64,000 nucleotides of DNA from Rhodobacterales bacterium (lineage in GTDB: Bacteria > Pseudomonadota > Alphaproteobacteria > Rhodobacterales > Rhodobacteraceae), in contig PDSA01000013.1 in NCBI GenBank assembly GCA_002748285.1, forward strand, positions 1-64,000. The letters run 5' to 3'. Shown one piece after another: positions 43,722 to 53,094 of the stretch. The translations under genes and the position numbers were made by a program. The notes under the pieces are model-generated. The model saw only the letters and a program-made list of their open reading frames with translations. It made no database searches and was not told the origin of the DNA. Every line of letters starts with the position of its first letter. The stretch's first letter is position 1.

Positions 43722-44682
43722 GTCAGATCTGGCCATCGTCTTTATCGGCCGCAATGAGGGGGCGCGGTTGCAGCGCTGTCTGGCCTCTTTGCAGGGGGTC
43801 GCGGCGCGTCTGGTTTATGTCGATTCGGGGTCTTCTGATGACAGCCTTACCCATGCCCGCGCCGCCGGGGCCAAGGTGGTTGAGCTCAGCACCGATCGCC
43901 CTTTCACCGCCGCCCGCGCCCGCAATGCGGGCTTTGAAGCGCTGGAGAACCCGCCGGAATTTGTCCAGTTCATCGACGGAGATTGCGCGGTCCAGCCCGG
44001 CTGGCTTAAGGCCGGGCGCGCGGCACTAAAGGCCGATCCGGCGCTGGGGATCGTGACCGGCTGGCGCTCGGAAATGCACCGCGACCGCAGCGTTTATAAC
44101 GCGCTGTGTGATTTTGAATGGCACCGGCCTGCGGGCGAAATTCTGGCCTGTGGCGGTGATATGATGCTGCGCAGCCGTGCTTTTACCCAAACTGGCGGGT
44201 TCAATGAAACCGTGATCGCCGCCGAGGATGATGAATTCTGCACCCGGATACGCAAAGCCGGCTGGACCATCCGCCGCCTGCCGCTGAACATGACCCTGCA
44301 TGACGCCGCCATGACCCGCTTTGGCGAATGGTGGCGGCGGGCGGTGCGCAGTGGGCATGGCTTTGCTCAGGTCGGGGCGCTGCATCCCGAATACTTCCGG
44401 CCCGAGCGCAAACGCGTGCTGGTGTTCGGAGCCATCCTGCCGCTGCTGGCGCTGCTCTCGGCACTGTTTTTCCCCTATGGGCTGCTCGTGGTGGCGGCGG
44501 CTTATCTGCTGTCTTACATCCGCACGGTGCAAGGGCTGAAACGCGAAAATCTGCCCGGCAAAGAAGCGCTGCATCACGGGCTGTTCCTGCTGTTGTCGAA
44601 ATTCCCCAATCTGGTCGGAATGGCGATTTTTTACTGGCGCAGGCTGCGCGGCCATAAAATGAACATTATTGAGTATAAGTAA
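43714..44682 (+). CDS. Glycosyltransferase family 2, membrane-anchored
   Basis: A 322-residue GT-A enzyme: VFIGRNEGARLQRCL, VDSGSSDDSL, and FIDGDCAVQPGWL in which DGD is the metal motif; AEDDEFCTRIRKAGW is the acceptor-side ED motif. Two hydrophobic segments near residues 240-275 (ILPLLALLSALFF, LLVVAAAYLL) anchor it in the membrane. The ATG at 43714 overlaps the preceding gene by 8 bp, so it is translationally coupled. Confidence 0.92.
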   Translation: MTESDLAIVFIGRNEGARLQRCLASLQGVAARLVYVDSGSSDDSLTHARAAGAKVVELSTDRPFTAARARNAGFEALENPPEFVQFIDGDCAVQPGWLKAGRAALKADPALGIVTGWRSEMHRDRSVYNALCDFEWHRPAGEILACGGDMMLRSRAFTQTGGFNETVIAAEDDEFCTRIRKAGWTIRRLPLNMTLHDAAMTRFGEWWRRAVRSGHGFAQVGALHPEYFRPERKRVLVFGAILPLLALLSALFFPYGLLVVAAAYLLSYIRTVQGLKRENLPGKEALHHGLFLLLSKFPNLVGMAIFYWRRLRGHKMNIIEYK

Positions 44683-44713
44683 CCATGTTAAACCCCAGCG
44701 AAGCGAGAATGCC

Positions 44714-46828
44714 ATGACCAACAAAACCATCCGGGCCGGGATTGTCGGAGCGGGCTATATCGCCGATTGGCACGCCGAAGCGATCCAGATGACTCCGGGC
44801 GTTCAGCTCTGTGCGGTGTGTGATCCCTCGGCCAGCCGGGCCAAAGCGCTGGCCGATGCGCATGGGGCCAAGGCGTTTGGCTCTCTGCCCGAGCTGATTG
44901 ACTCAGGCACCGTGGATGCCGTGCATATCCTGACCCCGCCGCAGCTGCACCGTGATCTGGCGATCACCGCGCTGCAAGGCGGGCTGCACTGTCTGGTGGA
45001 AAAGCCGGTGGCGTTGTCAGGGACGGAAACCGCCGAAATCGCCGAGGCTGCCAAAGCCAGCGGCAAGCATTTCGCCGCCGGGCATAATTTCATGGGGCTG
45101 CGGTCTTATGAACGGCTGAAACAGAAATTCAGCGATGGCACGCTGGGGCGGATCAGCGCCGCAGAGTTCAACTGGAATTTCCCGCTGACCCCGCTGCGCT
45201 CGGGCCCGTTTGGGCTGTGGCTGATGCGTCAGCCGGAAAACCTGCTGCTCGAACTGGGGCCGCATCTGTTCGGCTTTGCCGTTGATCTGTTTGGCAGCCC
45301 ACAGATCGAATATCTCAGCCGCAGCAAACCGATCCGCTTTCCTGATGGCCAGCTGAGGCATCAAAGCTGGCGCATTCTGGCCACCGCCCGCACCAAGGCC
45401 GGGGATGTTGATCTGACATTTAACCTGTCACTGACCGAAACCGCCGATGATCGTTCGGTCATCCTGCGGGGATCCTCGGCCACCGCGCGGCTGGACTATG
45501 CCGCGGATACGCTGGTGGTGGCGGCCGAGAATGCTTCGGATATCGTGCTGAATCCGTTGAACAAACAGCTGTCGCTCAGCTGGCAGAATTTGCGTGAAGG
45601 GCTGGTGAATGCCTCCCGTCAGGTCAGCTCGCTCTATCGCAAAAGCCCCTATGGGCTGAGCTTTCAGGGCACTTTGGCGCAGTTTTACGGGGCGATTCAG
45701 CACAATCACCCGATGGAGCCCCGCTTTTGCGCCGATGCCGCAGTCAAGGTGATGGACGCGCTGGACCAAACCCTTGAGCTGATGCCCAAACCCGATGCGC
45801 CACCGGCCACGCCTGAAACCCGCCCCACCAAACCCGATGTGCTGGTGATCGGCGGCACCGGCTTTATCGGCCGGCGTCTGACCGAAATGCTGGTCGAGCA
45901 AGGCCATGATGTGCGTATCCTCAGCCGGGGCAGCAGCAACCCGTTTGCGCATCTGGGGGCGGCGGTCGAGGTGGTCTCGGCCTCGCTGCACGACCCTGAG
46001 GATTTGCGCGCGGCCATGCAGGGAATCAAGGCGGTTTATCATCTGGGCAAATCGCTGGACAGCACTTGGGAAGCCTGCCTGAAAAATGACGTTGGCGTCA
46101 CCGTTGCGATTGCTCAGGCCGCGCTGGATGCGGGGGTTGAGCGCTTTGTCTATACCGGCACGATTGCGTCTTATGATATGTCCTCACCCAATCAGGTGAT
46201 CACCGAAAAGACCGGTTTTGGCGATGATATGACCGATCGCAACCTTTATGCTCGTTCTAAAGCGAAATGCGAAGAGCGGTTGCTGGAGATGGCCAGAACC
46301 GATGGCTTGCCGCTGACCATCGCCCGGCCCGGTATTGTGGTCGGCGCGGGCGGGCCGCTGCAACATTGGGGCATTGGCCGCTGGCACGGGGCCGGCGCGG
46401 TGCGCATTTGGGGCAATGGCAAAAACATCCTGCCCTTCGTGTTGATCGACGATGTCGCCGCTGCTTTGGCCAAGATCATCACCGTTGAGGCCGCGATTGG
46501 CCAATCGGTCAACCTGATCGGCGAACCGATGTTAAGCGGGCGCGATTATTTCGACGCGATTCACCAAGAGCTGGGCGCAAGGATCAAGGTCAAGTCGGGC
46601 TCGTTGCATATGTTTTATCTGAGCGGGACCATGAAATTCCTGCTGAAAAAATATCTGCTGCGGCGCAAGGGGCTGAACAATGCTTCGCTGAAAGACTGGA
46701 AATCCCGCGCCCATTATGCACAATTTGACAACCGATACGCCAAAAAGCTGCTGGATTGGCAGCCCGAAGCAAGCCGGCAGGAATTTGTGCGCCGTGCCAT
46801 CACTGATGCAAATCTGTTCGGGTTTTAG
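44714..46828 (+). CDS. Fused Gfo/Idh/MocA oxidoreductase and SDR epimerase
   Basis: A 704-residue two-domain enzyme. Residues 1-355 are a Gfo/Idh/MocA oxidoreductase (GIVGAGYIADWHAEAI; CLVEKPVALS); residues ~375-700 an extended SDR (VLVIGGTGFIGRRLTEML; YTGTIASYDMSS; YARSKAKCEERL with the YxxxK pair). A Pro-rich stretch near 358-372 (PDAPPATPETRPTKP) joins them. The same two activities occur as separate overlapping genes at 40415-42474, so this is a second, fused edition of the module. Start at the ATG in GAATGCCATGACC; GCGAGAAT precedes it. Confidence 0.92.
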   Translation: MTNKTIRAGIVGAGYIADWHAEAIQMTPGVQLCAVCDPSASRAKALADAHGAKAFGSLPELIDSGTVDAVHILTPPQLHRDLAITALQGGLHCLVEKPVALSGTETAEIAEAAKASGKHFAAGHNFMGLRSYERLKQKFSDGTLGRISAAEFNWNFPLTPLRSGPFGLWLMRQPENLLLELGPHLFGFAVDLFGSPQIEYLSRSKPIRFPDGQLRHQSWRILATARTKAGDVDLTFNLSLTETADDRSVILRGSSATARLDYAADTLVVAAENASDIVLNPLNKQLSLSWQNLREGLVNASRQVSSLYRKSPYGLSFQGTLAQFYGAIQHNHPMEPRFCADAAVKVMDALDQTLELMPKPDAPPATPETRPTKPDVLVIGGTGFIGRRLTEMLVEQGHDVRILSRGSSNPFAHLGAAVEVVSASLHDPEDLRAAMQGIKAVYHLGKSLDSTWEACLKNDVGVTVAIAQAALDAGVERFVYTGTIASYDMSSPNQVITEKTGFGDDMTDRNLYARSKAKCEERLLEMARTDGLPLTIARPGIVVGAGGPLQHWGIGRWHGAGAVRIWGNGKNILPFVLIDDVAAALAKIITVEAAIGQSVNLIGEPMLSGRDYFDAIHQELGARIKVKSGSLHMFYLSGTMKFLLKKYLLRRKGLNNASLKDWKSRAHYAQFDNRYAKKLLDWQPEASRQEFVRRAITDANLFGF

Positions 46829-46856
46829 CACAGCCTGAAAAATTCGGAGCAGGAAC

Positions 46857-47597
46857 ATGACAGACGACGAGACCGAAACAGAGTTCGACCCCATCACGCA
46901 AAATGCGTTGGTGGCATTGGATGACTGGCATTTTTTCGAAAAGGTCAAGCTGGAGAACCGCACCCTTGAGCGCAATCTGGTGATCAGCGCCACCCGCAAG
47001 GATCCGGCGCATCGGGCATTTGATATTCTGCGCACCCGGATGATGCAGGCTCTGGCCAATAAGGGCTGGTATCGCATTGGGGTGACCTCGCCCACCGATG
47101 GCTGTGGGAAAACCTTTGTGGCCGCCAATCTGGCCATCAGCCTGGCCCGAAGCGAAACCAACCGGGTGTTGCTGATGGATCTGAACCTGCGCAAACCCGA
47201 TCTGGCGCGGATCCTGGGGCTTGAGCGCCGCATTTCGATGGCAGAATACCTCTCGGGCATGGTCGAGCCCGCGGATTTTTTCCTGCGTTTGGGGCCGAGC
47301 CTTGTGGCCGGGCTGAACAGCATTCCGGCGGACGACCCGGCGGAAATAATGCAAAGTGTTATGGCCAAAGATGTGCTGGACGAAGTGCAAGAGGTTCTGG
47401 CCCCCGATGTCACCATTTTCGATTTGCCGCCGATGCTGTCCAGTGACGAAGCGGTTGCCTGTTTGCCGCATCTGGACGCCGCGCTTTTGGTAGTGGGTGG
47501 GGGGATGTCCACCGAAAAGGAAATCAAACAGGCCGAAGCGTTGTTGAAAGAACAAGTGCCACTGTTGGGGGTGGTGTTGAATAATTCGGAAGATTAA
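46857..47597 (+). CDS. CpsD/CapB-like P-loop ATPase of polysaccharide export
   Basis: A 246-residue MinD/BY-kinase-like ATPase with Walker A' GVTSPTDGCGKT (residues 75-86), RVLLMDLNLRKPDLARILG (second Walker A region) and DVTIFDLPPML. It matches the cytosolic part of polysaccharide co-polymerase/tyrosine kinases but lacks a C-terminal Tyr cluster and a Wzz-type membrane domain, so it may act only as the ATPase partner. Last gene of the 40415-47597 cluster. Confidence 0.85.
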   Translation: MTDDETETEFDPITQNALVALDDWHFFEKVKLENRTLERNLVISATRKDPAHRAFDILRTRMMQALANKGWYRIGVTSPTDGCGKTFVAANLAISLARSETNRVLLMDLNLRKPDLARILGLERRISMAEYLSGMVEPADFFLRLGPSLVAGLNSIPADDPAEIMQSVMAKDVLDEVQEVLAPDVTIFDLPPMLSSDEAVACLPHLDAALLVVGGGMSTEKEIKQAEALLKEQVPLLGVVLNNSED

Positions 47598-47724
47598 ACG
47601 CCCGACCCGAAAAGGCTGCGCCAACCCGGCTCTTAAAGACGTATTGGGGATAATCCGCTCTGTCTTGCCGCCATCCCAACGCAGGCATTTCCCGGCCCGC
47701 GTTGGAACAGTTCGGTAAAACTCG

Positions 47725-47790
47725 GCCAAACGACATAACCATGATTGTATCGTTTGGCTGTAATTCTCTAGAATCCACGCTGATGCATCA
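47725..47790. repeat. Dispersed palindromic repeat, partial copy D
   Basis: A 66-bp partial copy: GCCAAACGACATAACC-ATGATTGTATCGTTTGGC is an almost perfect 35-bp dyad, followed by TGTAATTCTCTAGAATCC and ACGCTGATGCATCA as in the other copies. The GGATTTT hairpin and TATAGC end are missing. The stop codon of the flavoprotein gene (GAT TGA) falls in the CTGATGCATCA part, so even this truncated copy abuts a gene 3' end. Confidence 0.7.
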
Positions 47791-49062
47791 ATCCTGTTTC
47801 AGCTTGGTAATTTTCAGCATCTTCATGACCATGTTTTCATACCAAGGGTCCGAGACACCTTTTTTGATCTTGCGAATGAAATACCATTCAAAGCCCAGCT
47901 TGGCCCAATGCACCCAACGCCCGCTGGATGTCCAGTTCTTGTTGCGTGGCGGGTTTTGCGGCATCGCCAGAAACGCAAAGCCGCGATTGCCAAAATCGGC
48001 CAAGCAAAAAGCGTTCCATGTTGGCATCTCATCGGGCTCCCCCCCGGCAATGACTTTGGGCAGGTTGTTGGCGGTTGCCGTCACCATGCTTTCAATCATA
48101 AACCCGGTCTTGGGCACACCCGTTGGCACCGGAGTCGCCACCGGTGGCGCAATCGCGATGCAAACCCCAATGGCAAAAATGTTCTGATATTTCGGGTTGC
48201 GCTGGAATTCGTCCGTAATCACAAAACCACGCGGGTTCACCAAGCCTTCGATCCCCATCAGGGCCGGAATGCCGCGGAACGCAGGCAGGAACATGGAATA
48301 GCCGAACTCCAACTCATGCTTGGCCTTTTCGCTGCCATCATCATTGACCTCGGTGAAAAATACTTTGTCTTTTTCGAATTTATCAACCTTGGCGTTGGTC
48401 ACCCATTTGATGTCACGATCCCGCAAGGCCGATTCCAGCATCCCCTTGGTATCGCCCACCCCGCCAAGACCCAGATGGCCGACATAGGGTTCTGAGGTTA
48501 CGAATGTCATCGGCACCTTATGGCGGATTTTGCGCCGCCGCAGATCGGTTTCAATGGTCAGCAGATATTCATAGGCCGGACCAAAGCAGGATGCCCCCTG
48601 CGCCGCACCAATCACAATCGGCCCCGGATTGGCGCAGAAATCCTCCCAGTTATTGCCGGAAATTTCGGCATGTTCCACATGGCACACCGAGGCAGTATGC
48701 GCATCCGGGCCGAAGCCTTCGATTTCGTCAAATGCCAGATCAGGGCCGGTGGCGATCACCAGATAGTCATAGGAAACGCTCTGGCCGCTCTCCAGCTCAA
48801 TTCTGTTTTCGTCAGGGTGCAGCTTTTTGGCCCCATCGCAGATAAATTCGATACCACGCTTTTTCATGACCGGGGCAAGCTCGACAATCAGGTCTTTTTT
48901 CTTACGCCAACCAACGCCAGCCCATGGGTTAGACGGAGTAAACTGAAAATACGGTTTGTTGGAAATCACCGTGACCGTGTCTGATTGGCTCAGATTCTGC
49001 CGCAGCTCAAACGCCTGAATTGTGCCGCCAAGACCGGCCCCCAGTACAACCACATGCGTCAT
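47788..49062 (-). CDS. Sulfide:quinone oxidoreductase-like flavoprotein
   Basis: A 424-residue FAD enzyme of the SQR/FCC-B family: VVVLGAGLGGTIQAFELR (FAD motif), PSNPWAGVGWRKKKD, YDYLVIATGPDLAF, GAAQGASCFGPAYEYL and NIFAIGVCIAIAPP (Cys residues of the redox site). It would oxidise sulfide or a related compound and reduce quinone at the membrane. The ATG at 49062 (MTHVVVLG) with AAGGAG upstream is clear. Upstream (49063-49227) is AT rich and should hold its promoter. Its substrate is inferred from family only. Confidence 0.88.
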   Translation of the reverse strand: MTHVVVLGAGLGGTIQAFELRQNLSQSDTVTVISNKPYFQFTPSNPWAGVGWRKKKDLIVELAPVMKKRGIEFICDGAKKLHPDENRIELESGQSVSYDYLVIATGPDLAFDEIEGFGPDAHTASVCHVEHAEISGNNWEDFCANPGPIVIGAAQGASCFGPAYEYLLTIETDLRRRKIRHKVPMTFVTSEPYVGHLGLGGVGDTKGMLESALRDRDIKWVTNAKVDKFEKDKVFFTEVNDDGSEKAKHELEFGYSMFLPAFRGIPALMGIEGLVNPRGFVITDEFQRNPKYQNIFAIGVCIAIAPPVATPVPTGVPKTGFMIESMVTATANNLPKVIAGGEPDEMPTWNAFCLADFGNRGFAFLAMPQNPPRNKNWTSSGRWVHWAKLGFEWYFIRKIKKGVSDPWYENMVMKMLKITKLKQD

Positions 49063-49227
49063 GCTATTCTCCTTATAAGCCGATTTTATTGTTGCAATTC
49101 TTTTGCATACTACAAAACGTTTCCAACCCATTCAACATTCCAAATGCGAAATATTCCTTTACACCCCATAAGGATTTTTTCACCTCGGGCCTTTCCTTTT
49201 TAAATCCGCCCCCATATAGTTTCCCCG

Positions 49228-49320
49228 ATGACAAAGCACCAACATATCGCCCATGCTTATGCCAATGCCGCCCCAAACGGTGCGCTTGCTTTGTCGATCC
49301 TACTTCTTAGCCGCCTCTGA
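49228..49320 (+). CDS. leuL: leu operon leader peptide
   Basis: A 30-codon frame upstream of leuA, beginning MTKHQHIAHAY and ending ALSILLLSRL-stop. Six of the last eleven residues are Leu, with rare-type codons (CTA, CTT, TTG) among them. A hairpin overlaps its stop codon. This is the expected design of a leucine attenuator: when charged tRNA-Leu is scarce the ribosome stalls on these codons. The start has only a weak Shine-Dalgarno. It lies 113 bp before leuA and is too short for ordinary gene calling. Confidence 0.75.
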   Translation: MTKHQHIAHAYANAAPNGALALSILLLSRL

Positions 49321-49363
49321 GCGTGCCTGATGGCGCGAACGCTCAGGGGGGTTGTCAGCGCCA
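49317..49363 (+). promoter_or_regulatory. Attenuator hairpins of leu leader
   Basis: Stem one pairs 49317-49324 (CTGAGCGT) with 49339-49346 (ACGCTCAG) and overlaps the leader stop codon. An alternative stem pairs 49331-49336 (TGGCGC) with 49358-49363 (GCGCCA). The second uses the loop of the first and both cannot form fully, so they could be antiterminator and terminator alternatives. A T-rich stretch follows. Inference from base pairing only. Confidence 0.55.
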
Positions 49364-49433
49364 TGTCATTATTTACATCTCATGCAACGATCAGGCCGAT
49401 TTATCAGGCTAAGCTAATCAGAAGGTTTCCAAC

Positions 49434-50897
49434 ATGACCGATACCACCCAACAAGACCGCGTCATCATTTATGAGATGGGCGTGGATGTGATCGAAGCCG
49501 GGTTTCCGATTGCCTCGGAAGGCGATTTCGCCGCAGTTTCCGAGATTGCCAAAAACAGCGTCAATTCGGTGATTTGCGGGCTGTCCCGCGCCAAAGAGGG
49601 CGATATTGATCGCGCCTGGGAGGCGGTGAAATTCGCCCGGCAGCCGCGCATTCATACTTTTATCGGCACATCGCCGCTGCACCGGGCCATTCCGAATTTG
49701 AATATGGATGAAATGGCGGATGTGATTCACCAGACTATCAGCCATGCCCGCAATCTGTGCGAAGATGTGCAATGGTCGCCAATGGACGCCACCCGCACCG
49801 AGGCCGATTATCTGTGCCGTGTGGTGGAAATCGCCATCAAGGCCGGCGCCACCACCATCAACATCCCCGACACGGTGGGCTATACCGCCCCGGCCGAGAG
49901 CGCCGATCTGATCAGAATGCTGCTGGAACGGGTGCCCGGGGCCGATGAGATCATTTTTGCCACCCATTGCCACAATGATCTGGGCATGGCGACAGCCAAC
50001 GCTTTGGCCGCGGTCGATGCCGGAGCCCGCCAGATTGAATGCACCATCAACGGGCTGGGCGAGCGCGCGGGCAACACCGCTCTGGAAGAGGTGGTGATGG
50101 CCATGAAGGTGCGAAACGATATCATGCCCTATCAGACCCGCATCGACACCACCAAGATCATGAATCTGTCGCGCATGGTGTCCACGGTTTCGGGCTTTCC
50201 GGTGCAGTATAACAAGGCGATTGTCGGCAAAAACGCGTTTGCCCATGAAAGCGGCATCCACCAAGACGGGATGCTGAAAAATGCCGAAACCTTTGAAATC
50301 ATGCGCCCCGAGGATGTGGGGTTGAAAGAAACCAATCTGGTGATGGGCAAACATTCGGGTCGCGCAGCTCTGCGCTCGAAATTGCAAGAGTTGGGCTATG
50401 ATCTGGCAGACAATCAGCTCAAGGATGTGTTTGTGCGCTTCAAGGCACTGGCGGATCGCAAAAAGGAAATCTTTGAAGATGACTTGCTGGCGCTGATGCG
50501 GGATAGTTCATCCGATGCGCAGCATGATCATATTCAGCTGAAATCCCTGCGGGTGGTCTGTGGCACCGATGGGCCGCAAACGGCTGACATGACGCTGGAG
50601 ATTGACGGGAAAAACCACGAGACTTCGGCCACTGGTGATGGTCCGGTTGATGCGACCTTTAACGCGATCAAAAAGCTGTTCCCCCATCAGGCGCATTTGC
50701 AGCTTTATCAGGTTCATGCGGTGACTGAAGGCACCGATGCGCAGGCCACGGTCAGCGTGCGTATGGAGGAAAACGGCAAAATCGCCACCGGGCAGTCTTC
50801 GGATACGGATACCGTTGTGGCCTCAGCCAAGGCGTATATTAATGCGCTGAATAAACTGTTGTTGCGCCGGCAGAAAACCAAACCCGCAGCCGAATGA
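49434..50897 (+). CDS. leuA: 2-isopropylmalate synthase lacking its catalytic N-terminal motif
   Basis: Family enzyme of leucine biosynthesis. The 487-residue product keeps GATTINIPDTVGYT, HCHNDLG (metal His), GLGERAGN and the C-terminal regulatory domain. But it begins MTDTTQQDRVIIY and jumps directly to EMGVDVIEAGFPIAS. In LeuA proteins the intervening ~29 residues are FDTTLRDGEQ...EKLEIA...LD, which carry the catalytic Arg and the metal-binding Asp. The frame is intact but the key motif is gone, so activity should be lost. A leucine attenuator lies upstream, and the ribosome site AGAAGG is fine. Deletion, strain-specific loss or assembly artefact all fit. Confidence 0.93.
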   Translation: MTDTTQQDRVIIYEMGVDVIEAGFPIASEGDFAAVSEIAKNSVNSVICGLSRAKEGDIDRAWEAVKFARQPRIHTFIGTSPLHRAIPNLNMDEMADVIHQTISHARNLCEDVQWSPMDATRTEADYLCRVVEIAIKAGATTINIPDTVGYTAPAESADLIRMLLERVPGADEIIFATHCHNDLGMATANALAAVDAGARQIECTINGLGERAGNTALEEVVMAMKVRNDIMPYQTRIDTTKIMNLSRMVSTVSGFPVQYNKAIVGKNAFAHESGIHQDGMLKNAETFEIMRPEDVGLKETNLVMGKHSGRAALRSKLQELGYDLADNQLKDVFVRFKALADRKKEIFEDDLLALMRDSSSDAQHDHIQLKSLRVVCGTDGPQTADMTLEIDGKNHETSATGDGPVDATFNAIKKLFPHQAHLQLYQVHAVTEGTDAQATVSVRMEENGKIATGQSSDTDTVVASAKAYINALNKLLLRRQKTKPAAE

Positions 50898-50920
50898 TCG
50901 GCTCTTGGGAGATCCCCGAG

Positions 50921-50988
50921 GGTGCGGCAATCCAAAAGTTTTAGGAAAACTTTTGTCAGGAAATTTTATAAATTTCCTGGGCCGCACC
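50921..50988. terminator. Three-way-junction-like terminator after leuA
   Basis: Outer stem GGTGCGGC (50921-50928) pairs with GCCGCACC (50981-50988). Inside it lie two hairpins: AAAAGTTTT/AAAACTTTT (50934-50954) and AGGAAATTT/AAATTTCCT (50958-50978). The first hairpin with its T-run can act as terminator. It stands 24 bp after leuA and well before mreB. Confidence 0.7.
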
Positions 50989-51122
50989 GTCAAACTGGCA
51001 AAAAGACGCTGAAACATCCCTTTCAACCCCTTTACCCTGCCTATACACGGCGCATATAAGAAGGCTTGGTTCAAGGTGGCAAGAATCACGGGCCAAATCG
51101 GTTATCAAGGCGGGAAAGTTAG

Positions 51123-52163
<1,041 letters not shown>

Positions 52164-52194
52164 GCCGTTTCGGGCCACGGAAACGGAGGCCAGT

Positions 52195-53094
52195 TTGGCA
52201 AAGAACCGCAACAGACAAACCGATTACACCCGCCCGGTGCGGCGGATCTTGGTGGGCCTGTTGGTGTTTGTCCTGCTGGTCCTGTTCTTCTTCTGGCGAA
52301 TCGACAGCCCGCGGGTCGAGCGGTTTCGCGCCGCTTTGGTCGACAAGGTCGTGCCCAGCTTTGAATGGGTTCTGGTGCCGGTGACCGCAGCGGCGGGCAT
52401 GATCGAAGATTTCCGTTCTTACCAGCAGATTTACCAGCAAAACCAAGAGCTTCGCCGCGAGTTGCAACGGCTGAAGTCCTGGAAAGAAGCCGCCGTGCAG
52501 CTGGAGCAGCAAAACGCCAAGCTGCTGGCGCTGAACGCCATGCATCTGGACCCGAAACTGACTTCGGTCTCTGGCGTGGTGCTGGCCGATAGTGGCTCGC
52601 CTTTTCGGCAGTCGGTGTTGCTGAATGTCGGCGAGCGTGACGGGATCAAGGATGGCTGGGCGACGATGGATGGGCTTGGTCTGGTGGGACGAATATCGGG
52701 GGTGGGCAAGAATTCATCCCGGGTGATTCTGCTCACCGATTCCCACAGCCGTATTCCGATCACCATCCAGCCCTCGGGGCAACGCGCTTTGCTGGTGGGC
52801 GATAACTCCAGCCGCCCGCCGATCGAATTTCTGGAAAAACCCGAACAGGTCAAACCCGGCGATCAGATTGTGACTTCGGGCGATGGTCTGGTGTTTCCGG
52901 CTGGCGTTTTGGTCGGGCAAGTCGCCAAAGGCACCGATAAACGCCTACGCGCCCAGTTGGCGGCGGATTATGAGCGGCTGGATTTTCTGCGGGTGCTGCG
53001 CAATCTGACCAGCGAAGCCATCACCGATCCCGGTTCCCTACTGGTTGCGCCTCAACCCGTCCCTGATAAGGATCAGGAGGCCAGCAGTGATTGA
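52195..53094 (+). CDS. mreC: Rod-shape protein MreC
   Basis: Bitopic membrane protein linking MreB to the wall synthases; 299 residues. One helix near 18-38 (ILVGLLVFVLLVLFFFWRI), a coiled coil at 70-105 (QIYQQNQELRRELQRLKSW), then the beta-rich MreC domain (VGRISGVGKNSSRVILLTD, GDQIVTSGDGLVFPAGV). It begins with TTG at 52195, 8 bp after GGAGG; no ATG fits. Confidence 0.95.
   Translation: MAKNRNRQTDYTRPVRRILVGLLVFVLLVLFFFWRIDSPRVERFRAALVDKVVPSFEWVLVPVTAAAGMIEDFRSYQQIYQQNQELRRELQRLKSWKEAAVQLEQQNAKLLALNAMHLDPKLTSVSGVVLADSGSPFRQSVLLNVGERDGIKDGWATMDGLGLVGRISGVGKNSSRVILLTDSHSRIPITIQPSGQRALLVGDNSSRPPIEFLEKPEQVKPGDQIVTSGDGLVFPAGVLVGQVAKGTDKRLRAQLAADYERLDFLRVLRNLTSEAITDPGSLLVAPQPVPDKDQEASSD

Noticed and set aside
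49434..49500. Alternative upstream start restoring the LeuA motif
   Set aside because: The preceding sequence is the leader/attenuator region; no frame there encodes TTLRDGE, so the motif is truly absent from this sequence.
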